Assembly: GCF_030373185.1 (NCBI RefSeq)
Contig: NZ_JAUCZH010000005.1
Span: 1 to 64,000, forward strand
Direction of reading: 5' to 3'
DNA: 64,000 nt
Source: Tabrizicola sp.
GTDB lineage: Bacteria; Pseudomonadota; Alphaproteobacteria; Rhodobacterales; Rhodobacteraceae
Shown here: positions 17,287-25,844 of the stretch, piece by piece
How the letters are laid out: every line of letters begins with the position of its first letter
Position numbering within the stretch: position 1 is the stretch's first letter
Notes under the pieces: generated by a model
Told to the model about the DNA's origin: nothing
The model's database searches: none
The model's input: the letters and a program-made list of their open reading frames with translations, nothing else
Translations under genes and position numbers: made by a program

Positions 17287-18126
17287 TCAGGCCGGGGTCA
17301 GGACAAAATCGAACGGCGAGCGCCACAGGGTGTCGGCGCCCTCCAGCCGCTCGAACGGCGCGACGAGGGATTTCTTCACCCCGAAGACCGCATCGCTTTC
17401 CAGATAGGCGTCGTCGCCGACGAAAGTGTGGGTGACCAGCTTCTGGAACCCCGGCGCGGTGACAAGGAAATGCATGTGCGCCGGGCGGAAGGGGTGGCGG
17501 CCCATATGGCCCAGCATCTTGCCGACCGGCCCATCGTCGGGGATCGGGTAGGAGGTGGGCTTGATCCCCTTAAACGCATAGGCGCCGTCCTTGCCGGTGA
17601 TGAAGCGGCCCCGGTTGTTCCACCTTGGCTGGATGCCGGGTTGCTGCACGTCATAAAACCCGTCGGCATTGTCCGACCAGACATCGACACAAGCGCCTTG
17701 GATCGGGGTGCCGTGCAGGTCCAGCACTTTGCCTTCGAACAGGCACGGCTCTCCCTTGCCATCCAGACTGATATTGTCGCCCATCGCCCGGATCGGCGCG
17801 TCGGCCACATGGAACGGGCCGAAGACGGTGTTTTCCGTGGCCCCCAGCGGGCGGCGGTTGTTGATCGCATCGACCAGCATCGAAACCCCCAGCACATCGG
17901 ACAAAAGGATGAACTCCTGCCGCTCGCCGGAACAGATCTGGCCGGTCTTCGTCAGGAAATCCACGCCGATGTCCCATTCTGCCTGTGTCAGATGCACTTC
18001 CTTGGCGAAGGCGTGCAGGTGCTTGACAAGGCTGGCCATCACCTCGGCCATGCGCGGGTTGATGTCGCCACCCATCCGGGCGTTGACCGTCTGAACCGAG
18101 CTTTCCTCAGAGAAGTAATGTGTCAT
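17287..18126 (-). CDS. Hydroxyquinol 1,2-dioxygenase (intradiol)
   Basis: Non-haem Fe(III) intradiol dioxygenase (279 aa) that opens 1,2,4-trihydroxybenzene to maleylacetate. The N-terminal helical dimerisation domain (about residues 20-95) is typical of catechol/hydroxyquinol dioxygenases. Iron ligands are visible as Tyr in DGFYDVQQPG, Tyr in PTSYPIPDDGPVG and two His in RPAHMHF. Assignment to hydroxyquinol rather than catechol rests on overall similarity and on the maleylacetate reductase in the neighbouring operon. Lies 26 bp after livM-like gene, so it is co-transcribed with the importer. Confidence 0.9.
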   Translation of the reverse strand: MTHYFSEESSVQTVNARMGGDINPRMAEVMASLVKHLHAFAKEVHLTQAEWDIGVDFLTKTGQICSGERQEFILLSDVLGVSMLVDAINNRRPLGATENTVFGPFHVADAPIRAMGDNISLDGKGEPCLFEGKVLDLHGTPIQGACVDVWSDNADGFYDVQQPGIQPRWNNRGRFITGKDGAYAFKGIKPTSYPIPDDGPVGKMLGHMGRHPFRPAHMHFLVTAPGFQKLVTHTFVGDDAYLESDAVFGVKKSLVAPFERLEGADTLWRSPFDFVLTPA

Positions 18127-18152
18127 GGGGCAGATCCTTTGTCAGCAGAAGC

Positions 18153-19202
18153 TCAGGCCGTGCGGCGTTTGGTGGTCGGGAGCGGGCCGTCGGTCTTGGG
18201 CGGGCGGTGGCGCAGGGGCAAAAGGTCGATGCCGGTGCGGTCGGTGAACATGCCCCAAAGGCCACGGCGGGCAAACAGCATCACCGCGATGCCCAGAAGG
18301 CCAAGGACGATCAGGTAGATCGTGCCATAATCGGCCAGAAGGCGTTGCAGGGCGTAGAACACCGCCACGCCGACAATCGGGCCGGGCAGGGTGCCGATAC
18401 CGCCGATGACGGTGATGAAGATCACGAAAGCCGTCCAGTCGATCACCGAAAACGCGGCGTCGGGGGTGACGCGGGTGATCTGGATGAAGGCCAGCGCGCC
18501 GCAAAGCCCGGTGCCGAAGGCGGTCAGCAGGAAGACCATCGCCTTCAGCTTCACCGGGTCCACCCCCACCGACCGCGCGGCCGTCTCGTTGTCGCGGATC
18601 GCTTGCAGGCCAAGCCCCATCCGCGACCGCAGGAACACATAGCTGGCCACCAGCAGCACCACGGCCAGCGACAGCATCAGCCAGTAGGTCAGCGCATCCG
18701 CCGCCGCCGCGCTGGACACGTCAAGCCAGTCCTTGATCCCCTCGACCCCCCACATGTCGCGGGTGGTTCCCTTGGGCAGCGAGGTGCCGGTGCCGCCGCC
18801 AAGTGCCTTCCACTGGCTGATGGCCAGCCGGGCGATATCGGCCACGACCCAAGTGCCGATCGCGAAATAAGCGCCGTTCAGGCGGAAGGCGAAGAAGGCC
18901 ATCGGCACGGCAAACAGCGCCGCTGCGATGCCTCCGATCAGCACCCCGATCAAGGGATCAAGCCCGTAAAGGATGATCGCCGCGAACATCGCATAGGCGC
19001 CGATCCCGACAAATGCCTGTTGGCCGACCGACACCAGCCCGGCGAACCCAGCCAGCATGTTCCAGTTCATCGCCAGCACCAAGAGCGTCAGGATGCCGAA
19101 CAGGTCTTGCACCACGGCGCGCGGGGCGATGGCGGGCATGGCGTAAAGGACTGCCAGCGCGGCAAAGGCAAGGATGATTGCAATGGGGCGGGGCAGGGTC
19201 AT
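18153..19202 (-). CDS. Branched-chain-type ABC transporter permease (LivM family)
   Basis: Integral inner-membrane permease of 349 aa with about nine to ten hydrophobic segments (first near residues 7-30) and the LivM loop motif GLGLQAIRDNETAARSVGVD near 217-236 that contacts the ATPase. Part of the operon livK-G-F-H-M-type genes plus hydroxyquinol dioxygenase. Family members carry branched amino acids, urea or aromatic acids; context argues for an aromatic substrate. Confidence 0.9.
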   Translation of the reverse strand: MTLPRPIAIILAFAALAVLYAMPAIAPRAVVQDLFGILTLLVLAMNWNMLAGFAGLVSVGQQAFVGIGAYAMFAAIILYGLDPLIGVLIGGIAAALFAVPMAFFAFRLNGAYFAIGTWVVADIARLAISQWKALGGGTGTSLPKGTTRDMWGVEGIKDWLDVSSAAAADALTYWLMLSLAVVLLVASYVFLRSRMGLGLQAIRDNETAARSVGVDPVKLKAMVFLLTAFGTGLCGALAFIQITRVTPDAAFSVIDWTAFVIFITVIGGIGTLPGPIVGVAVFYALQRLLADYGTIYLIVLGLLGIAVMLFARRGLWGMFTDRTGIDLLPLRHRPPKTDGPLPTTKRRTA

Positions 19203-19211
19203 GCTGGCCTC

Positions 19212-20075
19212 TCAATCATTGGCGCGGGGGAAAAGCCCGCGCGGCCGCAGCAGCAGGACCACCACAAAGGCGATGTGGCCCGACAGGATCTGCCATTCCG
19301 GGTTGATCGACGCGCCCACCGCCTGCGCCATCCCGATGACCACGCCACCCGCAAGCGTTCCCCAAAGGCTGCCCAGACCGCCGATGATCACCGCTTCGAA
19401 GGCGTAAAGCAGGCGGGCCGGGCCAATGGACGGGTCAAAGTTCGACCGGGTGCCAAGGTAAAGCGCCGCGATGGTGGCCACGACCAGCGCGATGCCGGTG
19501 GCCATGGCGAAAACCCGTTCGGGGCGGATGCCCATCAGCTGCGCCGTCACCGCGTCATCGGATGTGGCTCGGAAGGCCCGGCCAAGGGCGGTGCGGTAGA
19601 AAAGCTGGTTCAGAAGGAAGATCACCGCCACCGCCGACAGGAAGGTCAGCACCGGCATCACGCCAAGCGTGACAACGCCAAGATCCATCGCCTGCGCTTC
19701 GATCGGCCCGGCGCTCAGCTTCTGGCTGTCTGCGGTGTAACCCTCCAGCAGCGCGTTCTGGATCACGACGGACAGGCCAAAGGTCACCAGAAGTGGCGGC
19801 AGGATATCGGGGCCAAGGACGCGGTTCAGCAGATGGGTCTGCAACAGCCAGCCAAACCCGAACATCACCGGCGCGGCCAGAAACACCGCCAGAAACGGAT
19901 GCAGGCCCGTGGCCGTGGTGATGGTCAGGATCAGATAGGCGCCAAGGATGATCAGGTCGCCATGCGCAAGGTTGACCAGCCGCATGATCCCGAAAACAAG
20001 GGAAAGCCCCGCCGCGAACAGCGCGTAAAGCCCGCCCAGAAGCAGGCCTTGCGCAAGGGTGTCGATGCCGATCAT
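19212..20075 (-). CDS. Branched-chain-type ABC transporter permease (LivH family)
   Basis: A 287-residue membrane permease beginning MIGIDTLAQGLLLGGLYALFAAGLSLVFG. The cytoplasmic EAA-like loop lies around GRAFRATSDDAVTAQLMGI, near 165-183. Stop and start arrangement: its ATG overlaps the stop of the upstream ATPase gene by 4 bp and the livM-type gene starts 9 bp after its stop, so stoichiometric co-translation is expected. Confidence 0.92.
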   Translation of the reverse strand: MIGIDTLAQGLLLGGLYALFAAGLSLVFGIMRLVNLAHGDLIILGAYLILTITTATGLHPFLAVFLAAPVMFGFGWLLQTHLLNRVLGPDILPPLLVTFGLSVVIQNALLEGYTADSQKLSAGPIEAQAMDLGVVTLGVMPVLTFLSAVAVIFLLNQLFYRTALGRAFRATSDDAVTAQLMGIRPERVFAMATGIALVVATIAALYLGTRSNFDPSIGPARLLYAFEAVIIGGLGSLWGTLAGGVVIGMAQAVGASINPEWQILSGHIAFVVVLLLRPRGLFPRAND

Positions 20076-20785
20076 GCGTGGCTCACTCCGAAATAGGCGT
20101 CATGGATCGCGGCGCGGGACAATTCATCCGGGCGGCCTGACAGGGTGATCCGGCCTTCCATCATGCAATGCACCTGATCGGCCACCCGAAGCGCCTGACT
20201 GATGTCCTGTTCGACCACGATGATCGAGGTGCCACTGGCCTTGATCCGCGGGAAAGCGGCGTAGATTTCCTTGATCACGACGGGGGCAAGGCCAAGGCTC
20301 AGCTCGTCGCAGAGCAACACCCGGGGGTTCGACATGAGCGCCCGGCCGATGGCAACCATCTGCTGCTGCCCGCCCGAAAGGGCCGTGCCGGGGCTGTAGC
20401 GGCGGTCCTTCAGGATGGGAAACAGGGTCTGCACCCGGTCCAGCGTCCAATGACCGTTGCCCTGCCGCGCATGGGCGCCGATCATGAGGTTTTCTTCCAC
20501 TGTCAGCGATGGAAAGAGCCGCCGCCCTTCTGGAACCATGGCGATGCCCCGTGTCAGGATGTCGGGCGCGGGCAGGCGGGTGATATCCTCGCCCGCCAGC
20601 GTCACAGTCCCCGCCGTGACCTTCGCCACCCCGGTAATGGCGCGCAGCAAGGTGGTCTTGCCCGCCCCGTTCGCGCCGATGATGGCGACGGTCTGGCCTT
20701 CGTCCAGTGTCAGATCCACGCCGAACAGCGCCTGAAAATCCCCGTAATGCGCGGTTAGCCCGCTGATGCCCAGAAGCGCGGTCAT
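20072..20785 (-). CDS. ABC transporter ATP-binding protein (LivF family)
   Basis: ATPase subunit of 237 aa. Walker A GANGAGKTT near residues 37-45, signature LSGGQQQM near 140, Walker B VLLCDELSLGLAP near 158-170, H-loop replaced by VVEQD (Gln in place of the usual His is common in LivF). Overlaps its neighbours by 4 bp on both sides. Confidence 0.93.
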   Translation of the reverse strand: MTALLGISGLTAHYGDFQALFGVDLTLDEGQTVAIIGANGAGKTTLLRAITGVAKVTAGTVTLAGEDITRLPAPDILTRGIAMVPEGRRLFPSLTVEENLMIGAHARQGNGHWTLDRVQTLFPILKDRRYSPGTALSGGQQQMVAIGRALMSNPRVLLCDELSLGLAPVVIKEIYAAFPRIKASGTSIIVVEQDISQALRVADQVHCMMEGRITLSGRPDELSRAAIHDAYFGVSHA

Positions 20786-21501
20786 GCCTCGATCCCCAGA
20801 TAGATTTCGCGCACCTCGGGCGAGGCCATCACGACCTCCGGTTCGCCGATCATCAGCATCCGGCCAAAGTTCAGCACCATCAGCCGTTCGACGACCGAGT
20901 TCAGGGCGTGCAGCACATGCTCGATCCAGATGATCGCGGTGCCTTCAGCGTGGATCGCCTTGATCGTGGTGATCAGCTCGCCACATTCCGCTTCGGTCAG
21001 ACCGCCCGCGATTTCGTCAAGCAGGATGACCCGAGGCCGCGTCGCCATGGCGCGGGCCAGTTCCAGCCGTTTGCGCTGCAACAGCGACAGCCCGCCGGAT
21101 GGGCTTTCGGCCACTGGCAAAAGCCCGGTGCGCGACAGGATTTCCATGCAGAAGCCGGGGGCGTCTGACGCCCGCACCTCGCCGCCAAAGCGCGCGGCGA
21201 CCAGCAGGTTTTCGTAGACCGACAGATGCCCGAAGGGTTGCGGAATCTGGAAGGACCGCCCGATGCCAGATTTCACCCTGACCATCGGCGGTTCACGGGT
21301 CACGTCGCGGCCATCCAGAAAGACGCGGCCCTTGTCGGGCGCGATATTGCCAGTGATCAGGTTGAACAGCGTCGATTTCCCCGCGCCATTCGGCCCGATG
21401 ATGCCAAGGGCCTCGCCCGGTTGCAGATCGAAGCTGACATCGTCAGTGACCTTGAGCGCGCCAAAGGACTTTGACACGGCCTGAAGCGAAAGGATCGACA
21501 T
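20782..21501 (-). CDS. ABC transporter ATP-binding protein (LivG family)
   Basis: ATPase subunit of 239 aa. Walker [10 protein letters not shown] near residue 37-45; the signature region reads [15 protein letters not shown] (the LivG-type C-loop without the canonical LSGGQ), and Walker B is [11 protein letters not shown]. The family's C-terminal extension [21 protein letters not shown] is present. Start at 21501 follows family alignment; the open frame continues upstream. It follows the binding-protein gene after 52 bp. Confidence 0.92.
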   Translation of the reverse strand: MSILSLQAVSKSFGALKVTDDVSFDLQPGEALGIIGPNGAGKSTLFNLITGNIAPDKGRVFLDGRDVTREPPMVRVKSGIGRSFQIPQPFGHLSVYENLLVAARFGGEVRASDAPGFCMEILSRTGLLPVAESPSGGLSLLQRKRLELARAMATRPRVILLDEIAGGLTEAECGELITTIKAIHAEGTAIIWIEHVLHALNSVVERLMVLNFGRMLMIGEPEVVMASPEVREIYLGIEA

Positions 21502-21553
21502 GGGTCTTGCTTTCCGGTTGGCCCCGGCACCTGCGCGCCGGGGCCGGTTCAGA

Positions 21554-22828
21554 TCAGGACAGGGTTTCCAGCGTGCCACCCAGCGGAATTTCCGGGGCGC
21601 CGGCGTTTTCCACGATCACCAGATCGAAGGTGCCATCGTCCTTGCGGCGCCACTGGCCGCCGACCAGCGGGGTCTTCGACACGTTCTTGCGCGCAAATTC
21701 CGGCACGTTGTCGCGGCCCCACTGGACCTTGCCCACGACCGTATCAAGGTTGGTGGTGGCAATCGCCTCGGCCAGTGCTGCGCCGTCGGTCGGGTCATCG
21801 GTGCGGGCAATCGCGTTGGCGGCCACTTCGAACAGCGCATGGACAAAGCCCACCGGCATTGTCCACTGCCGCCCGGCCGCTGCCTCGAAGGCCGCTGCAA
21901 GATCGGCGGCACTTTCGCCCGTAAGGCTGGACGTGAACGGATGGTTTGGAGACCACCAGACCTCGGCCGTCAGGTTGTGGCCCAGATCGCCCAGTGCGGC
22001 GACGCTTTCGGGGAACAGAAGCGCCTTGGCAACCGACACCAGCTTGGGGTTGAAGCCCTGCTGCTTGGCCTGGGTCCAGAAGGTCGTGAAGTCCGGCGGG
22101 ATCGGGATGCCGGTCATGATCTCGCAGCCGGCGGCCTTGAAGGCGTTGACCTGTGCGCTGAAATCATCGGTCAGGTTCTGGTAGCGGCCCGGATCGGTCA
22201 GCTCATAGCCCTGTGCCGCCAGCGCCGGGGGCATGCCCACATCGGGCGAGGCCCAGGCATTGCCGTCGCCATCGTTGGGCCAAAGCGCGCCGACCTTCTT
22301 GTTGGTATCGACGGAATTCCACATGTTCATGAAGGTGGCGATGTTGTCTTCCAGCCCCCAGAAGAAGTGGTAGACGTAGTCGAATTCCTGCCAGCTGCCC
22401 GGATCGCCGGGGTTGCCCTGCTGGCCGATGAACCACGGCTGCCACGGCGCCACGGTCGAGATGACGGGAATTTCTTCCTGTTCGGCAATCGAACAGACCG
22501 GGTTGGTGGTTTCCGGGGTCGAGGCGACAAGGATCAGGTTCACCTCGTCACGGCTGATAAGTTCCTTGGCAACTTCGGCGGCGCGGTTCGGGTTTGACTG
22601 GCTGTCCTTCACGATGACCTCGACCTCCAGCCCCAGTCCGGGGGCCGAGGCAAGGAACTTTTCCACCATGAAGCTATCCGCCGCCGAGAAGGCCGAAAGC
22701 GGGCCGGTCTGCGGGCTGACATAGCCGATCTTCAGTTTCTTGGTCTGGGCATAGGCCGGCAGGCCCAGCGCGGACGAGGCGGCGGCAACGGCGGCCCCGG
22801 ATTTCAAGAGCGTGCGGCGGGTGATCAT
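21554..22828 (-). CDS. Periplasmic substrate-binding protein of Liv-type ABC importer
   Basis: A 424-residue type I periplasmic binding protein (Peripla_BP_6) and the first gene of the importer/dioxygenase operon. The N-terminus ITRRTLLKSGAAVAAASSAL is a twin-arginine-type signal with cleavage probable after AYA. The mature start KKLKIGYVSPQTGPLSAF is typical. It should define substrate choice; given the operon this is probably an aromatic acid or phenolic compound, not leucine. The ATG at 22828 places the RR motif at residues 4-5. Confidence 0.9.
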   Translation of the reverse strand: MITRRTLLKSGAAVAAASSALGLPAYAQTKKLKIGYVSPQTGPLSAFSAADSFMVEKFLASAPGLGLEVEVIVKDSQSNPNRAAEVAKELISRDEVNLILVASTPETTNPVCSIAEQEEIPVISTVAPWQPWFIGQQGNPGDPGSWQEFDYVYHFFWGLEDNIATFMNMWNSVDTNKKVGALWPNDGDGNAWASPDVGMPPALAAQGYELTDPGRYQNLTDDFSAQVNAFKAAGCEIMTGIPIPPDFTTFWTQAKQQGFNPKLVSVAKALLFPESVAALGDLGHNLTAEVWWSPNHPFTSSLTGESAADLAAAFEAAAGRQWTMPVGFVHALFEVAANAIARTDDPTDGAALAEAIATTNLDTVVGKVQWGRDNVPEFARKNVSKTPLVGGQWRRKDDGTFDLVIVENAGAPEIPLGGTLETLS

Positions 22829-22970
22829 TCTGTTCCTCCCTGTGTTGGCGTTCGTATCCCTGCGGCGGGTCAATCGGGCAACCCGGTCCGCAAAGGGCCT
22901 TGGCCCCTCTCCTCCAGAGGGGACAGGCGTGCTGCGATGGAGGGAAGTTACGCTGCCGATCAGGTGAATA

Positions 22971-23011
22971 TGATCGTATGAACCGCGCCTAATATATCTT
23001 TATGGTATGAA
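22971..23011. promoter_or_regulatory. 41-bp conserved element, copy B (upstream of transporter operon)
   Basis: Same block and spacing as 15935-15975: TGATCGTAT-N9-CTAATAT-N2-CTTTA-N-G-N-TATGAA. It lies 143 bp in front of the substrate-binding-protein start and has the same orientation relative to the leftward operon as copy A. The TATGAA at the end coincides with the lysR start codon in copy A, but here no regulator gene follows. Either a second operator of the same LysR protein or a duplicated fragment of the lysR promoter. Confidence 0.65.
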
Positions 23012-23039
23012 TTTCGGGCCTATGACCGGCGAGGGCCGG

Positions 23040-24269
23040 TCAGATCGGCCGCCCTGTGAGCAGCTTCGGCAGCTCGCCGGTGAGCCCTGCGGCCTGCCGG
23101 ATGAAGCCACGCCGCAGGGATGGCAACGCCGCGACGACGCCCATGCCAAGATCACGCCCCAGCCGCAGGATCGGGTTGTCGGTTGAAAACACCCGGTTCA
23201 CCGTATCCATCCCCAGCGCAAGCAGCGTTGCATCGAACCGCCGCCAGCGCTGGTATTCTTCCAGCGCCACGGCACTTCCCGGCTCTTCGCCACGGCGACG
23301 GGCCAGGATCAGCACCTCGGCCAGAGCCGCCACATCGCGCAGGCCAAGGTTCAGGCCCTGCCCGGCAATCGGATGGACCCCATGCGCCGCATCGCCGACC
23401 AGTGCCACCCGGTCTGCCACGAAGTGTTCTGCCAGAGACAGCGAGAGGGGATAGGTGAACCGCGCCCCGGCAAGGCTGATCTCGCCCAGAAAATCGCCAA
23501 AGCGGGGGCGCAGCGCTTCCAGATACTGGTCGTCCGGCAGCGCCTGAATGGCGGCTGCGGTCTCGGCGCTTTCGCTCCAGACGATGCTGGAATGATGGCC
23601 ACCCTTCAGCGGCAGAATGGCCAGCGGACCCGAAGGCATGAAGAACTGCTGCGCGACGCCGCCATGATCGCGTTCGTGGTGGATCGCGGTGACAAGGGCG
23701 GTCTGTCCGTAGCCCCAGCCGACGCGCTTGATCCCGGCCCGGGTCGCCACGCCCGAGCCCCGGCCGTCACAGCCGACCAGAAGCCCCGCCGTAAGCACCT
23801 TGCCCGAGGCAAGCGTCACCGAAACCCCCGCAGGCCCGGCTTCCTGCGCAACCACCGTTTCCCCCGACAGCAGGGTCACGCCGGGTGCCGCCTGCATCGC
23901 CGCCAGAAAGGCCGCGTAAAGGTAGCGGTCTTCCAGCATGTGGCCCATCGGGCCTTCCTCGATCTCGGCATGGTCAAAATGCAGGAAGAAAGGGGCCGCC
24001 CCTTCGCCGGCGCGACCATCGCTTGCCTTGATCTCAAGGATCGGCTGCGCCTTTTCCGCCACTGCGTCCCAGACCCCGATCGCCTTCAACAGGCGAACCG
24101 AAGCTATCGCCAGCGCATAGGCGCGACCGTCAAACCCCGCTTCGGCCCGCGCCGGTGCCGGGCGCGCATCAACCACCGTGACGCGAAACCCACCTTGAGC
24201 CAGCGCCAAAGCCAAGGCCGGGCCGTTCAGGCCGCCGCCCGCAATCAGGATGTCTGTGTGCCATGCCAT
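23040..24269 (-). CDS. UbiH/UbiF/Coq6-family FAD hydroxylase
   Basis: Flavoprotein monooxygenase of 409 aa for ring hydroxylation in ubiquinone synthesis. The FAD motif ILIAGGGLNGPALALALAQGG lies at residues 6-26, the conserved DG segment VGCDGRGSGVATRAGI near 163, and the GDAAHGVHPIAGQGLNLGLRD motif near 290-310 is diagnostic for the UbiH/Coq6 family. Which ring position it hydroxylates cannot be told. The ATG at 24269 directly precedes the FAD fold. It is divergent from the amidase. Confidence 0.87.
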   Translation of the reverse strand: MAWHTDILIAGGGLNGPALALALAQGGFRVTVVDARPAPARAEAGFDGRAYALAIASVRLLKAIGVWDAVAEKAQPILEIKASDGRAGEGAAPFFLHFDHAEIEEGPMGHMLEDRYLYAAFLAAMQAAPGVTLLSGETVVAQEAGPAGVSVTLASGKVLTAGLLVGCDGRGSGVATRAGIKRVGWGYGQTALVTAIHHERDHGGVAQQFFMPSGPLAILPLKGGHHSSIVWSESAETAAAIQALPDDQYLEALRPRFGDFLGEISLAGARFTYPLSLSLAEHFVADRVALVGDAAHGVHPIAGQGLNLGLRDVAALAEVLILARRRGEEPGSAVALEEYQRWRRFDATLLALGMDTVNRVFSTDNPILRLGRDLGMGVVAALPSLRRGFIRQAAGLTGELPKLLTGRPI

Positions 24270-24346
24270 GCCGCCAGTTATGCCGCCTCGCAACGGATTG
24301 TCCATGCGTCGCCAAGCCGCTACCTTCGGGCGAAACGGGGGATCAC

Positions 24347-25678
24347 ATGACCGGCACATGGGCAAACATGACCGCTTCGGAACTGGGGCGCGAGATTGGC
24401 AACGGCCGCATCCATCCTGTGGAACTGGCCGAAGCCTTTCTTGATGCCATCGACAGCCACCCGCTTTCGCCCCGCATCTACACCCGCACAACCGCCGCCC
24501 GCGCACGAGCCGAGGCGATGTCCGCCGCCGCGCGCGCCAAGACAGGTCTGCGCAAGGGACTCTTGGATGGCGTGCCGATCAGCTGGAAAGACCTTTTCGA
24601 CACGGCAGGGACCGCGACCGAGGCAGGTTCGGCCCTGCTGAAAGGCCGCACCCCCGCCCGTGACGCCGCCGTATTGGAAACAGCTACGCTTCAGGGTCTG
24701 GTCTGCCTTGGCAAGACGCATATGTCCGAGCTTGCCTTTTCCGGTCTGGGGCTGAACCCCGTCACGGCTACGCCGCCCTGCCTGAACGATGACCGCGCGG
24801 TGCCGGGCGGGTCTTCCTCTGGCGCCGCTGCGTCGGTCGCCTTCGGCCTTGCCCCGGCGGCCATCGGGTCTGACACCGGCGGGTCGGTCCGTATTCCTGC
24901 CGCCTGGAATGATCTGGTCGGCCTGAAGACCACTGCGGGCAGCCTGCCTTTGACCGGGACCGTTCCGTTGTGCGGGATGTTTGACACCATCGGCCCCCTT
25001 GCCCATTCGGTCGAGGATTGCGCCCATATCCTTGCCGCCTTGCATGGCACCCGGCCGACAGACCTTTCGGGCATTGATCTTTCCGGCCTGCGTCTTGCCG
25101 TGCTGGAAACCGTGGCACTGGATGACTTGCGCGACCGCCCCGCCGCAGGGTTTGACGACGCGGTGACCCGCCTTGCGCGCAATGGCGCGAAGATCGACCG
25201 GATTTCTGTTCCCGAACTGGCCGAGGCAATGGGGCTTTCCGCCATCCTCTTTACTGCCGAGGCCTATGGCATCTGGCACGATACAATTGAAAAAGCACCG
25301 GAAAGGATGTTCCCGCGGATATTGGAACGGTTCCGGTCCGGTGCGAATTTCACCGCGATGGATTACGTCGCCGCATGGCGCCGTCTGCATGCCATCCGTG
25401 CGGTCTGGGCAGATCTGACGGCCGCCTTTGACGCGGTGATCCTGCCGACCGCCCCCATCCTGCCGCCTGATGCCAACCGCCTGATGACCGATGACGCCTA
25501 TTACATCAGTGAAAACCTGCTGGCGCTTCGAAATACGCGGATCGGCAATCTGATGGGGCTTTGCGCCCTTACCCTGCCGACATCGCAGCCATCCTGCGGG
25601 ATCAGCCTGATGGCCGCGCCGGGGGCAGAGGCGCGGCTCTTGCGGCTGGGGGCGGCGGCAGAACGGGCGCTGCGGTAG
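24347..25678 (+). CDS. Amidase signature family protein
   Basis: A 443-residue amidase. The Ser-cisSer-Lys triad is visible: Lys in VPISWKDLFD near residue 85, cis-Ser in GGSSSGAAAS near 160 and nucleophile Ser in GSDTGGSVRIPA near 184. Hydrolyses a carboxamide; GatA identity is unlikely because no gatB/gatC is adjacent. Start at 24347 is based on a GGGG ribosome site. An aminotransferase gene follows on the same strand. Confidence 0.88.
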   Translation: MTGTWANMTASELGREIGNGRIHPVELAEAFLDAIDSHPLSPRIYTRTTAARARAEAMSAAARAKTGLRKGLLDGVPISWKDLFDTAGTATEAGSALLKGRTPARDAAVLETATLQGLVCLGKTHMSELAFSGLGLNPVTATPPCLNDDRAVPGGSSSGAAASVAFGLAPAAIGSDTGGSVRIPAAWNDLVGLKTTAGSLPLTGTVPLCGMFDTIGPLAHSVEDCAHILAALHGTRPTDLSGIDLSGLRLAVLETVALDDLRDRPAAGFDDAVTRLARNGAKIDRISVPELAEAMGLSAILFTAEAYGIWHDTIEKAPERMFPRILERFRSGANFTAMDYVAAWRRLHAIRAVWADLTAAFDAVILPTAPILPPDANRLMTDDAYYISENLLALRNTRIGNLMGLCALTLPTSQPSCGISLMAAPGAEARLLRLGAAAERALR

Positions 25679-25844
25679 GGCAAGGAATTTCCGCGCGGAT
25701 TCTTCGCTGCGCGCTTCGCCTCTGCCAAAAAGCCACAGCCCGGCCTGCCAACCCTCTAACCGGGTTGGTTTTTCTGGACGTTGGCCACATCGCTCGCTAT
25801 CGTTGGATGAAATGGGGCGCATAGACCCCGACCTTGAGGCAGCA

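Noticed and set aside
18120-20096. Long open frame on the plus strand (over 650 codons) opposite the importer permease genes
   Set aside because: It is antisense to two clear LivM/LivH permeases with family motifs and 4-9 bp operon spacing. The translation is His/Gln/Arg-rich with no domain; it reflects high GC content.
18153-22828. Calling the importer a leucine/isoleucine/valine transporter and giving liv symbols
   Set aside because: Family membership is clear, but co-transcription with hydroxyquinol dioxygenase points to an aromatic substrate, so only the family is named.
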